A DNA stretch of 64,000 nucleotides from Juglans regia (lineage: Eukaryota; Streptophyta; Magnoliopsida; Fagales; Juglandaceae). Of the stretch, positions 47,564 through 59,042 are shown piece after piece (the stretch's first letter is position 1; each line of letters opens with the position of its first letter). The stretch spans positions 30,359,083 to 30,423,082 of the forward strand of contig NC_049903.1 of the NCBI RefSeq assembly GCF_001411555.2, in the 5' to 3' direction. The notes below the pieces were generated by a model that was not told where the DNA came from, did no database searches, and worked only from the letters and a program-made list of their open reading frames with translations. Both the position numbers and the translations under genes were made by a program.

Positions 47564-50500
47564 ATGGCTTTTTTATCTTCTATAGGTAAGGGAGTGGTTT
47601 CTGCCTCTGAACCTTCACCCCGGCGACTCTTCTTCCCGAATTGTTGTTGCTCCTTCGGCGTCCATATTTGTGGGTTCTCGCTGGTCTTCAACCATTACTG
47701 CCTGCGAATTGGAGAATGTGCGAAACAACTTCAATATTCCCTACTCTGTCAATTTGAGGGCCCATACTCCAAACCAGAAGGTTATCAATGCCAAAGGTAT
47801 GGTTGTTTTTGTTGCCCTTTACTTTATTATGTTTACCATGGGGTTTCGATTGCCCTTTGTGCAACCAGTCTGCAATGTGTTAGACATCCTAGGGCTCGTC
47901 CAAGCTCAATTAGTGCCCAACGCCTAGAGAATTTTGATGGCTTGCTGCGTTTTATGGCGAAGGATACTGGAACCCGTGGGCGATCAATATCCAAACTTAA
48001 TAGCCCATGAGTTTTTCTCCCTTCACGGGTTTAGGCGTTTGGATGGTTTTAGGACCAATAGGGCATTGGTTGAATTGGAGCGTAAGTATTCACATGTGAA
48101 AGATTGGACCAATAAATTTTTTTCTGCTTACTAGCGAGGGTTGGGAATTTCCCACCGATGAAGCTCTTATTCGAGAGTTTCCTGTTAAGGTGTGCTGGTC
48201 TCCTATTCCCGATAGGGATGACTTTGAGATTATTATTTCCCCTCATGAGGAGGCTAATGTGAAGTTGGTTGATTCGTAGGCTCAGGCTCACCCCAACTTA
48301 TTTTTTAGGATGTGCTTTTGACCCTCGGCAATATTGAGAAGTTCCTAATGGTTCCCAGTCGGGCTCATATATTAGGACATGAGTTTTTGGGTGCCCCCCA
48401 TCTGCAGGTGACTTAAGGAAAAAGAAGCACCCCGATGGATCAAAGAAGAGAAAACTCAAAAGGGCTCGTGTCTCATCTCGTTCTGATGAGACCATCTCTT
48501 CGAAGCGTGACTCCTTGCTCCCTCTTGCATCAAGTGGAGGTAGTAAGTTGGCTCCTCTTCGGGGAGCAACTGAGTGAATCAACGCCAAAGGCAAGTGAAG
48601 GTGACATTAAATTGGCCCCCCTCGGTCTAAACAAGGTGTAAAGAGTTCTCGGGCGAGTGAGAGCATGGAGGCGGCACCTCAAGAGAAATTGAGCAAACTA
48701 TCTACTTTTGTGGTGCCATCAACTCTTTCTATGGATGATGTGATGTCTCTGGCCGATGAGGATCTTGATGCCATTATTAATGTGGAAGCTGCCGCTACGG
48801 TCGTTGTACAGCCCTTAAACACATCGGGAGATGTTTCTACAAAGAAGGGCGATGATAATCCTCCGGGAGAGGATGATATGATCATTCTAAATCCTGACTT
48901 GTTGGTGCCTCCATCTACCCAAACAGACTTCCAATCTTTCAAGGTTCCTCTGCTTGCATTACCTTTGTCCCTGCCTTTTGTTGCTCGGTCTCTTGATGTT
49001 CCCGTGGAATCTCCTCGAGTGGAAAATTTCGAGGGGGAAAATGTTGAGGTGGAAAATGTTGGAGGATATGTTGAGGAAGTAGCATCAAAATATTTTGAAG
49101 GAGTAGCAGCAGGTTCTAGCTCACCATGTACTTTGACGATATCTAGTGGGGCTACTCCTAATTTACCTTTTATTTTTCCGGCTCTTTCTCTCAACAATGG
49201 GAGCAAGGTTTCGATCTCTTCTCCTCCCTTTAGTGTTTCTCCTAGGGGGAGGGCAGGCCATTCCTGATTGTTCCTGAGGAATATTTTCAAGTTACTTGGG
49301 TACCATCTCACCGAGATGAGGTTGAAATGTGTTCAGGCCCATAAGTTGATGCACCTGTAAGTCTCCCGCCTGATCAAGCGGATAGAGCTTCTCTTCAGGG
49401 GCATTTCGCTACTACTCCTATTCAGGCATCTAACCCGAGGGGACCTCCTAGCCCTCATATGTTGGGTTCCTTGCCTTCCTCACATGCTCGTCGTGAAGAG
49501 GCTTTCAACACCGTCATTCAACATCTTTAGAGTATTTTTGCACCAGTAATCTTTTCGTATCCATTTACCCTTTTCCTCGTGTTTACCTTGCTCTTTTTTT
49601 TTTTTTGGGAAAAGATACATTCAACACATTCTGTCCCTTTTTTTATGGTTTTAGGGGGTCGATCACCTTGTTGCCGACTTAATGGAAGAATGATTACGTC
49701 TAGAAGAGGAAAAAGATTGAATGGCTCATGAATTGGCCCTGCTGGAAGCTCGTTCCCACACAGCTGACGACAAATTGGTTGCTCTCCTTGTTCAGGTTTA
49801 GTCACTTTGGGGAGAGTTGGCTAGTCTGCTGTGGACGCCGACTATTACCACTAGGAAGTGGCTGTACTCGAGAAAGAGCGAGATGATCTTGCTACTTGCT
49901 TAAACCAAACGAAGATCATTGAGCAAGAGCGAGATGATCTTGTTGCTCAACTAAACCAAATGAAGAACATTGAGTATGAGTGAGATGATCTTGCTGCTTG
50001 TCTCCACCAGGCTGAGATGGCTACGCAGGACAGAGATGAGTTGGACTCCCACGTGGAAGCCTTCAACAAAGAGAGGGATGAGTTGGTCACTCGGGCGGAG
50101 CTTGCTTTGAAGGTGCGAGATGATCTAGTTGTGAACCATGACCGAATAAAGGCTTATCTTAAAGAGGTGATGATGGCCAAGTCTGATTGCACCTCTCACC
50201 TGGCTTCCCTAGAGGATGAGCAGCGAGAGCTACTTATAAATTTGGGTGTGGCGGAGGGCGTGAAAGTGGAGGCTGAAAGGCTTTGACTGAGGTGAAGAAA
50301 AATCTTAAAAATAGCGACAACGAGTATCTTCAACTCAGCTCAGTTGTCGATTCTGCCAAAAAGAAAATCTTTATTTTTGAGAAAAAGGTATCCAAGCTAA
50401 TCTCGCCTTGGAGGAATCGCAGCAAGACCTCAACTGGCTTATTCCCCAACTGGCCACCTATCCCAAGTTCGAGCGCGAGTCTCGGGTATTGGTTTCAAAC

Positions 50501-50670
50501 TTGGTGTGAAACAACTCTGAGAGCTTCTTCTTGCCAACCCAGAGACAAACCTGCAAACTTTAGATTGGAAGTCTATTCGTGCCAGCAAGGTTGCTTTGCA
50601 TCTTTGTGACTCCTTAGGCCGTGCTAAAATGCCAGATGCTTTTCCTCGCCCCTCATAAGATTTAATTATT
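47564..50670 (+). pseudogene. Antisense extra ORF of the Tat-type element (putative gypsy-type transposon protein)
   Basis: On the strand opposite to gag-pol, between integrase and the 3' LTR, lies a decayed gene. MGFRLPFVQPVCNVLDILGL, then VQAQLVPNA, a stop, RILMACCVLWRRILEPVGDQ and YPNLIAHEFFSLHGF match the conserved N-terminal part of the plant 'putative gypsy type transposon' family (PF04195 as I recall it). A middle part (48665-49267, MEAAPQEKLSKLSTFVVPST) is acidic and Ser/Pro-rich. The C-terminal part is coiled coil with RDELDSHVEAFNKERDELVT repeats (about 49860-50290). Stops and frameshifts are frequent. Its function in the element is not known. Confidence 0.8.
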
Positions 50671-50884
50671 TTTGAAAGTTTTGTACCCCGTGAGGGATTT
50701 GTTTAACTTTTGTGAAGCTTTGTATGAGATGAGACTTCCTGCTTTTATTAATGATACTTTGCGACCATCTTTATTGATGCCTTGTTTTCTATTGAGCTTT
50801 GTTTATCGGATAATAAGCACTATTTGTTGTTTCTTGGTAACCTGCACATAGATAAAGACATGATGTTGTCCATACTTTAAGTTC

Positions 50885-51320
50885 CAGGTGAAACTGTTCA
50901 TACCTTAAGTGTTAGGCTGGCGGGTGAGTTCTTCAACCACGTCAAATTTTTGGCGATAAGGTGTTAACGAGAGATCCTTCGACCGTTTTAATCTTAAGTT
51001 TTAAGGCTAGGGAGAGATCTCTCGACCACGTCACCTTTTGGCAAGAATGTGTTAACGGGCGATCCCTCGATTGTTTTAACTTTTAAGTATTATTAGGCTA
51101 GTGGAAGATCCCTCGACCATATCACTTTTTGGAGAGAAGGTGTTAACAAGAGATCCCTCGACCATGTCACCTTTTGGTGAGAAGGTGTTAAAAGGGAGAT
51201 CCCTCGACCATTTTAACCTTAAAGTATTTTTAGGCTAGAGGGAGATCCCTCAACCACGTCCCCTTTTGGCGAGAAGGTGTTAACGAGAGATCCCTCAACC
51301 GTTTTAACCTCACCCATTTT
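50885..51320 (+). repeat. Tandem repeats of about 91 bp inside the Tat-type element
   Basis: AGGCT at 50914, 51004, 51095 and 51232 marks units of about 90-91 bp (one extended by about 46 bp) built from GAGATCCCTCGACCACGTCA, CCTTTTGGCGAGAAGGTGTT and AACGAGAGATCCCTCGACCG-type words. Such arrays between integrase and the 3' LTR are known in Ogre/Tat elements. Confidence 0.8.
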
Positions 51321-51946
51321 TTTTCTCTTCAAGTCTTGGTCATATTATTTGCGTTTGTCGAAAAAAGAACTAAAGAAAAGGTGGACAAAATGTGCGGGCA
51401 TTTATTATTGAAAATGATATCAATAAGCAAATCAACAAATGAATAAAAGAAAACTACATATCTTTCCCTTAAACGTAGTACTTTCGTAGGTGCTCTGCAT
51501 TTCATGGGTGAGGTAGCTGACGCCCTACAGCATCCTTGAGGTGGTAAGCTCCCGATCTATGGCTTGCCATTACAACGTAAGGGCCTTCCCATCGAGGGCC
51601 TAATTTCCCTTCTTCTCCCATGGTGACGCCAGTTTCCTTCAACACTAAGTCGCCTACTTTGAAAGATCTGGGCCTTACTCGCTTGTTAAAGTACTACTCT
51701 GCCTTCTTCTTAGAAGCTGCATCTTTGACTTCTACATCCGTCCTTATCTCCTCCAATAGGTCTAGGTTTTCTTCCAACCTTACTACTTTTGCTTCAAGAT
51801 CAAAGCTTTTTCCTTCTGTAGCTTGGTAACCCGACCTCCACTAATGCCATCGCCTCACTTCTATATGCTAAGGCGAAAGGTGTTTGGCCTGTTGAGATTT
51901 TTGGTGTTGTTCTGTAAGCTCACAAAATTTTCGGGAGCTCATTGGC

Positions 51947-52819
51947 CTATAACCCCTTTTTGTCGCCTATCTTCTTTTTCAATATCCCCATGATGGTTTT
52001 ATTAGTTGCTTCCACTTGTCCGTTTACTTGGGGATGGCTTGGGGAAGAGTACTTGACCTTGATTCCTAGCTCCGCACACCATTGGCGATAATGTTCAAAA
52101 TCGAACGGTTTTCCATTATCAGAAATGATATACTGATGTATCCCAAACCTACACACTACTGCATTCCACAAGAACTTTGTCATACTTTGGGCGGTTATTG
52201 TAGCTATCGCTTCAGCTTCTACCCACTCTGTAAAGTAGTTGACAGCTACGATGATGAACTTGGTTCCTCCTTTGCTGGGAGGTATAGGGCCTACCAATTC
52301 TACTCCCTATTGGGAAAACGACCATTAGAACGTTATGGACCGCAGCTCTTCAGGAGGTGCACCTGGGACTGGTGCATGAATTTGGCACTGGACACACTTT
52401 TTCGCGAACTCCTTTGCAACTTTGAGTGTGTTTGACCAATAGTACCATGCCCTTACAATCTTTGCAGCGAGTGATTGTCCTCCTAAGTGACTCCCGCAAA
52501 TCCCCTGGTGTACTTCCTTCATCACGTACTCTGCTTCCTCCTTTGTTACACATCGCAATAATGGGTTTGAAAAACCCCGCCTGTAAAAGACTCTATAAAC
52601 TATAGTAAATCTGGTCGCCCTGCTTTTCAACTTTCTCACATCTTCCCGAGATGAGGGAAGATCACCTGTCTCTAAATACTGTTTTATATCATTAGCCCAT
52701 TCTGGCATACTTTTCCTGACTTGCAAACTTTCTTCTCCTACTACTGAACTAGCCATCGTTCGTAAATCAACCTTCCATGGCAGCACTTCTTCTTGCTTTG
52801 CTGAGGCCGCGCGCACCAA
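51947..52819 (-). pseudogene. Integrase, broken, first catalytic Asp changed to Asn
   Basis: A zinc-binding HHCC part (VHQGICGSHLGGQSLAAKIV, then KKCVQCQIHAPVPG) is followed by the rve core. That core starts MVGPIPPSKGGTKFIIVAVN with YFTEWVEAEAIA, then IISDNGKPFDFEHYRQWCAE and SSPSHPQVNGQVEATNKTIM. The family has VAVDYFTKW; here the D is N, so the DDE triad is N-D-E. The domain lies in two frames, and the chromodomain-like or C-terminal end is not visible after KKIGDKKGL. Confidence 0.85.
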
Positions 52820-52885
52820 TCAATCAGCTTTGAAATTGTCTCCTCAAGGTATCTTCTCGATTCGAAAGTACTTGAGGCCTTTGCA

Positions 52886-53660
52886 CTACTCCTGGACTTG
52901 GTGAAGGTATTTTATTAACTTGGTTCCCCTCTCCAAATACTCCCCAGTGATTTTCCCGACTACTACCTGTGAATCGACTTTCATCTCGACTTCCTCGCCT
53001 CCTAATACCCTTGTTATTGCTACACTAGCGAGTATTGTTTCATATTCAGCTTCGTTGTTTGTTACCTTGAACTCCAATCGTACTGCATGGTACAACTCTT
53101 CCCCTTCACTCGTTACTACGTGCGCATCAACTCCTCCCCCTGCTCGGCAGGCTGATCCATCCACATATACTTGCCTCAGATTCTTCTCAGGTGGTTTATG
53201 GATTTCTTCTCTGAAGTTTGAAAACTTTGCTACGAAATCGGTCAAGATCTGCCCCTTCACGACACTTTTTGGTATGTAACTGATGTCATATTCACTCAGC
53301 TCAATTGACCATTTGACCAACCATCCCGAGATATCTAGTTTCTGCAACACCTTATGCAGAGGTGATGAGGTGATCCCCTTTATTGGATGGGCTTGGAAGT
53401 AAGGCCAAAATCGCCTTGCTACTACCACCACGACGAAGGCGACTAACCCAACCTTCTGATATCTGGCATCGGCTCCTCTTAGGGCCCTACTTACGTAATA
53501 CACCAGCTTTTGTTCCTTCCCCTCCTCTCGTATCAATGCAGCTGACACTGCGTCCAGAGTCAGGCTAAGTATAGCGATAATGGCTCCTATGGCTTGGTGT
53601 GACTGAGCAATGGAAGCTTAACCAAATATTCCTTTAACTGGGTAAATGCTTCCTCGCACT
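52886..53660 (-). pseudogene. RNase H pair: RT-linked RNase H plus archaeal-type RNase H
   Basis: The first part (LVYYVSRALRGADARYQKVG) is the usual Ty3/gypsy RT-linked RNase H, decayed in its core. The second part (QVYVDGSACRAGGGVDAHVV, then VTNNEAEYETILASVAITRV and VEMKVDSQVVVGKITGEY) is a second RNase H with D, E and D of the active site visible in YVDGS, NEAEY and VDSQ. The dual arrangement marks the Tat lineage. The long open frame (220 residues) is the best kept of the element. Confidence 0.85.
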
Positions 53661-53710
53661 TGGCATCCCAATCTCCTGCTTTCTTAAGTACTTGAAAGAA
53701 GGGAAGACAT

Positions 53711-54420
53711 TTATCCGTTGATGGATACAAACCTGTTAAAAGCTGTTATCTTGCCTGCCAACTTCTGTACCTTGTTAAAGTTTGTGGGCGACTTCATCTC
53801 CATTATTGCTCTGATTTTCTCAGGATTTGCTTCAATTCCTCTTTCTAACACCATAAAACTGAGAAAATTTTCCAATTGCACTCCGAATGCACACTTCGTT
53901 GGGTTGAGCTTCATTTGGTACCGACATAAAACATGAAAAGCCTCCCTAAGGTCTTCCACATGTTGGTCAAACTCCATACTTTTCACTAGGAGATCGTCGA
54001 CAGACACTTCCTTGTTTCTTTCGATCTGGTCTTTAAACATTTTGTTGACCAACCTCTGGTAAGTTGCCCCAACATTCTTCAAGCCAAAGGACATCACCTT
54101 ATAGCAATATAATTCTCGGTCGGTTATAAAAGCGATTTTCTCCTGATCAGCCTCCTTCATCCTGATTTGGTTGTATCCTGAATAAGCATCCATAAAAGAT
54201 TAACATTTTTTGCCACTTTGTCGTGTCTACTATCATATCTATATGTGGTAATGGAAAGTTATCTTTTGGGCAAGACTTGTTGAGATTGGTGAAATCTACG
54301 CACATTTGCCACTTCCCGCTAGATTTTTTTATCAATATCACGTTGGACAGCCACTCTGGATACTATGCTTCTTTGATGAATTCAACTGATAATAACTGAT
54401 CCACCTCATCCGAGATTTTT
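53711..54420 (-). pseudogene. Reverse transcriptase, broken
   Basis: Reads MILIKKSSGKWQMCVDFTNL with NKSCPKDNFPLP, then after a frameshift MDAYSGYNQIRMKEADQEKI and MSFGLKNVGATYQRLVNKMF. The catalytic box is SVDDLLVKS, where the family usually has YVDDLLVKS, so the DD pair is kept and Tyr is lost. It ends with LQKLAGKI-type thumb sequence (VQKLAGKITAFNRF). Confidence 0.88.
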
Positions 54421-54941
54421 TCGTACTTCTCGGTGCTGAAGTTTCTCTTTTTTTGTTTTACTGGGCATACCTTTGGGTCTATGTTCAGCTTGTGTTCAAT
54501 GACCTCCTCGTCTATACCAGGCATATCTTTATGACTCTATGCGAATACGTCTTTATGATTTAGAAGGAAATCTATTAGTTGTTATCTCTCTTCCTGTGCT
54601 AATTTAGTCTCGATCTTCATATGGCTCTCAGGATGATTATGTTCAAGTGTGACCAACTCCAAGGGCTCATCTGCCTCCCCATGCTTCAGAGTATCTTCAT
54701 CTCTAGTCTCTAGCTCTGTCATCATTACTTAGAGTCCTAGTGGGAGGATCTCGTGTTCTTCAGTTTTCACAACACTGACCTCTCCTTGCCCCTGTCTGAG
54801 TTCCTACATATAACATTCTCTGGCTAAGAACTGCTTGTCGCGCACCTCGCCTATTCCATGTGGGCCGCGCACCTCACCTGTTGGGAACTTCATCTTTATA
54901 TGATAAGTCAAGGTGATAGCCTTTAAAGCATTCAACATGGG

Positions 54942-55457
54942 TCACCCAATGATCGCATTATATGCTAACCGAGTTCTCACAATTAAAAACTCATTCATCG
55001 ACGTAGTGACATAAGGATCTATGCTCACAGATATTGGTAATGTAATGGACCTCATTGGTTGTATTGCATCCCCAGTGAACCCTTTCAACGTAGCTGGTGC
55101 TGGTTTCAACCAACCTTCACTGATTCTCATCTTGCTGAAAGCATCCCAGAATAGGATTGTTCGCTGAACTTTTGTTGTCAATTAATATCTTTATTGTGGT
55201 AAAATTTGCCACTAGCATTGTTATCACCAAGGCATCATCATGTGGATACACGACCCCTCGGCAATCTTCGTCATCAAAGGATATTGTGGGGGATATATGC
55301 ACTCGGGGTTGCTTGAAGGGTCTCTCCACATTAAAAACTTCTTCATATCTCGCCCACCTAGCATACGTCTTTCTTCCTGAAGAAGTTGGGCCACCTCTCG
55401 CATACCCACCGGCAATCGTATGTATTTCGCCCAGGGGTGGGTTTCTGCGGGCATCAT
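54942..55457 (-). pseudogene. Retroviral-type aspartic protease region, degenerate
   Basis: Reads ISFDDEDCRGVVYPHDDALV, then VANFTTIKILIDNKSSANN. In this group the stretch normally reads ILVDNGSSAD, where D-N/T-G is the active site. Here it is DNK, so the glycine is lost. The frame shifts and the domain continues as PATLKGFTGDAIQPMRSITL, then RTRLAYNAIIG. It would cleave the polyprotein but is inactive here. Confidence 0.75.
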
Positions 55458-55599
55458 CTATTCTTGGTTTCTGGTCACAAGGTTCATGTGACCTCCTCCC
55501 TCTTCTTGGTGATTCCCGCCGCCTGGGGCTTTCACTCTTCCTTCTCTTGACTCTAGCCTTAGATCGTTCGTGCGTCTTGGGGGGTAATGTTCTGGACGA

Positions 55600-56964
55600 T
55601 CAAGCGTTCCAACTCGCCACTACCCTTCATTTCTTCTACTTTTCACTTCAAGTTGTAATAGCCCTCAGTTTGGTGCCCTCTTGTTTTGTGATAAGCGCAA
55701 TACCTTTCGGTCTATTGCTCATTGTTTAGTTTCTCTTCCTTTGTTTTGTCCCGGTTTTGTGTACTGGAGTAGTGCACATAACCTCCATTGTGTCTTCTTA
55801 AGTTATTATCTCTTATTACCTCCTGTTGGACTTTCTTCGCCTTTTGGTTCCCATCTCGGTCTTTCCTTTGTTCTCCTTTGTGTTCCCATTCATTCCTTCT
55901 TTTCGGTTGGGTGGTCAAGGTGATGAGAGTGTCTTCATGACGAGCATGTGAGTAAGGCGAGGAACCCGACAAATGAGGGCTAGGAGGTCCCCTCAGGTTA
56001 GGCGCCTGAACAGGAGTTGTAGCGAAAGGCCCCTGAAGAGAAGCCCTGAAAAGCCCACGAGCATGGGGATGAGGGTGTCTTCAGCGTTAACAAAGTCATC
56101 AGCCCAGTACATGAATTCTCGTAAAGTGGAAGGGGTTCTCCTCTCCAGTTCGGCTATAAAGGGGCTCCTTGGCCAAATACCGTCCAGCAATGCTACCAGC
56201 ATGATTTTTTCATCTTGATCGTCGGCTGTCATCTTTTCTTTATTGAAACATGTTAAATACGCTTTCAAACTTTCATCCTCTCGCTGTTTAACAGTTAACA
56301 AGTACGCGGCTGGTCTCCTGCACCTTTTACTTACCATGAACTGGGGCAAAAACTGCCGACCCAGTTCTTCAAAACTTTCTATGGTATTTGGTTGTAGTGC
56401 ACCGAACCATCATCTCGTTGATCCCTTTAAAGTCGAAGGGAAAGCCCTACATGCAATTTCTCTTGGGAAACCGTGCAGCGTCATATGGGATTTGAAAGTC
56501 TCCAGATGCTCTATGGGATCTTTTGAGCCGTCATATAGGTCTATCGATGGAACTTTAAATTTTGGAGGCAGAAGCATTGTCATAATTTCCATAGAGAATG
56601 ATAGATTTGTGCTGGGCAGCAACTGATCGACCGTGGAGGGCGTTTCTATCTTTTTGGCCATCTCATATTTATCCTTCAAGCTGCGTACGTCATGGTGCAG
56701 CTTTTTCACCTCCTCGTTCTCATGATAGCCTTTGCCAACGCCCAGGCCATTTGCCTCCATCTCTACCCTGTCAGCTTGACTAGGTGTCACGTCTTCTCCT
56801 GACAGCCTGTTTTGTGAGTTGAGAGTCTCATTCTCCTTACGCAGTGAGTCCACCTCTGTGAAAAGTTTATTTATGATCTCCTCCATTTCCGCAAGTTTCT
56901 CCTGTATGTTTTGTGAAGTTTCTCCATGATCCTTAGTTGCCTGAGACCGAGTGGTGATGGGCAT
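55600..56964 (-). pseudogene. gag polyprotein region, broken by a stop
   Basis: From an ATG at 56964, the frame opens MPITTRSQATKDHGETSQNI. A coiled-coil-like stretch follows (EEIINKLFTEVDSLRKENET), then the retrotransposon gag core (IDLYDGSKDPIEHLETFKSH, then FPSTLKGSTR). A TGA at 56410-56412 interrupts it where tryptophan-type residues are usual. The same frame continues with PQFMVSKRCRRPAAYLLTVK and EDESLKAYLTCFNKE. A decayed zinc knuckle, ERYCAYHKTRGHQTEGYYNL, appears near 55690-55630 with the last Cys replaced by Tyr. The product would form the particle around the RNA. Confidence 0.85.
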
Positions 56965-56998
56965 ATGAAAAGCAAGTTAAGTGTGAGACTAAACAAAT

Positions 56999-57016
56999 CC
57001 CACAAACGGTGCCAAC
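56999..57016 (-). other. Primer-binding-like site of the Tat-type element
   Basis: On the coding strand GTTGGCACCGTTTGTGGG follows directly after the ACA end of the 5' LTR, the expected place for the tRNA primer site. It closely resembles the site of the element at 1345. Confidence 0.65.
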
Positions 57017-57449
57017 TGTTTTGAACGTGTTTCACCGTCACCACCTCACGATTACCTGCAACCAAAGAGTAGAGGGCTTGGGGGTTCGAGGGAACGCCTC
57101 CGATGCCTAAGTCCGTGACTGAAGATAATAACAATAATACTAATGAATCTGATCCCTTTTACGTACCTGGGTTCTCCTCTTATATAAAGCCTCAGAACCA
57201 TTTTGTTACTTAAGTGATAATAGATATATCTATTATTCAAATTCAAACTTGGGGATGAGGATTCTTACTCTAATAGATTGTTATAATAACTACCCTTCCT
57301 TTATCGTTGCTGGATGGTTACTTAGTCGGCAATGGGAAGTGAGTTGGGCCGTTCTCGGCTTTAATGGGCCCCTTCAGTATTGGGACTCAAATTATGAGTA
57401 GGTGAAGACCTAGGCTCGTACTGTATGGGCAAGAGGAATGTCCTCTCCA
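57017..57449 (-). repeat. 5' LTR of the Tat-type element
   Basis: 433 bp. On the coding strand it runs from TGGAGAGGACATTCC to AAAACA. It would hold the element promoter. Confidence 0.92.
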
Positions 57450-57454
57450 ATAGA

Positions 57455-58459
57455 AATAATAAAAAGCATAAACTTGGTTTCCAAGAGTAAATCCTATAAA
57501 ATGAGTGTACAAACAAGAAAGACCCCATCGCCTAAATGAAGTGGCCGAAGAGCCACCTCTGGCTCTCACTAAATATATAGCCCATGAGTCATCCCTTAAA
57601 AGGTGGATCGAACCACGCACCTGTGAGGAGCGGCTATGGATTTTCGTCATGAGATCCACTCATGAGCCATCCATCGATCCCTTTTAAGTCGGCCCATGAA
57701 GGGGTCTCTTGGAATGGCATGCTAGCAGTAGCCACCCCTTGATGTGGCTTTCCGACCAATGAGATATGTTATACATCAGTCACTATTCACCCCACATCTC
57801 TCTCAGCGACCTCTCTCTCATTGAACCCCCTCTCTCTCTCATCAAGCTCTCTCTTCTCTGGTTCTCTCTCACCGAACCCCCACCCTCTCTCTCTCTCTCT
57901 CTCTCACTCTCTCTCACACACACACACACACACCAAGTCCTCTCTATCATCAATCTCAATTTTGGCTTGGTTTGATTTTCACTTTGTTTTTTTTTCATCA
58001 AATTTTCTACATGCTAGGCACATAGGGGGGAGATGAAGGGGTTAGGGTGAACCCGGTTTGCCACGTAGGGTGTGGGGGGGTGTGGTGGTAAACCGACTGA
58101 TAGGTAAATTATTTCTTATGAGAGTGGGTTTTTATCCTCTTTACAGGAATAAAATTATTTTAAAATTATTCTACTTAGCAATCCTACAGCACACACTTAC
58201 TGAAGAAAAAAAATAAAATAATAAAAATAAAAAACAAGTGTGTGGTGTACAACTGCTTAATAAATTTTTTTATTATTTTATTGCTCTATTTGTCAAGTCA
58301 GCTCAATAAAAACTTGTTCATTATACTCATGGTTATTATATTTCACTTGTAAACCTATCATCTAATGCCACATTATGAGATGATAAAGAAATGATGAGAA
58401 AAATGATGATGAATAAATTTATTATTATTATTATTATTATTATTCTATAATGGTTATGT
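57455..58459. other. Intergenic, microsatellite-rich
   Basis: No gene is recognised. A CT-rich microsatellite (57820-57912) followed by (CA)n (57915-57932) is present. A (TTA)n run occurs at about 58420-58443. Confidence 0.45.
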
Positions 58460-58474
58460 TTTCCAAATCCATTA

Positions 58475-58686
58475 TTATTTTTTTTCTGCAAAATGGGAGG
58501 AGGGGGAGATCAGCGTAGCTACCCTCCTTGGGTGTGACCATAAAAGCCTATTCCCGCTGTGAAATGTCCGGTTTGAATCATAGCTACTATCCAATGGGCG
58601 AGCTCGTCACCACAGTGCCACCAAGCTGTTAGCCGGTCTAAAGCCCATCCTATAAACCCTTAGTTAGGCACTACTCCTGCAAGCGG
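58475..58686 (-). mobile_element. tRNA-derived SINE with perfect 15-bp target duplication
   Basis: TTTCCAAATCCATTA occurs at 58460-58474 and 58687-58701 and frames a 212-bp element. Its A-rich tail is next to the lower duplication (T tract 58475-58485 on the + strand), so it reads on the minus strand. There, TGGCACTGTGGT resembles a pol III A box and GATTCAAACC a B box, about 42 bases apart. There is no coding capacity. Confidence 0.75.
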
Positions 58687-58701
58687 TTTCCAAATCCATT
58701 A

Positions 58702-59040
58702 CTTAAATTGATATAATTAAAAACTTAACAACACTTTTTGAAAATTTTGAAAACTTCGGAGCTTCTTTCGTACTTAATTCTTTTTTTTTTATATAGTAAA
58801 GCTTTTTAGTGTTAAGATATAATTTAAATATATAAATCTACCTCTTCTTATAAACTTAAACTTACGAGACAAATAGTGGTTTCATATGATATCGCAGTAG
58901 AAATTCTAAATTCTAATTCTAATTCTACACTTAATAACCAATTAATTAAATATTTTACGAGTTAGTTAAACAGGTACTTCATGCTCATGAAGTAGCTCAT
59001 AGGCTTACCTGTTATTCTTTTAGTGTTGAGGATATTGAAA
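58702..59040. other. Intergenic, no gene seen
   Basis: AT-rich non-coding sequence. Confidence 0.4.
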
Positions 59041-59042
59041 TG

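Larger units (their letters stand above)
46872..57449 (-). mobile_element. Complete Tat-type Ty3/gypsy retrotransposon, decayed, with antisense ORF
   Basis: Two 433-bp LTRs (46872-47304 and 57017-57449) flank 9.7 kb. ATAGA occurs at 46867-46871 and at 57450-57454, a perfect 5-bp target duplication. The coding order on the minus strand is gag, protease, reverse transcriptase, RNase H, a second RNase H, integrase, which is the Ty3/gypsy order. The second RNase H, and a separate ORF in opposite orientation between integrase and the 3' LTR, are hallmarks of the Tat/Ogre/Retand group. LTR differences counted by eye are about 48 of 433 (11%), so insertion is old. Stops, frameshifts and changed catalytic residues show that it is inactive. 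Confidence 0.93.

Noticed and set aside
48679..49311. A 210-residue minus-strand frame in the retrotransposon
   Set aside because: It mirrors the antisense ORF on the + strand, which has the family resemblance, so this is the shadow.
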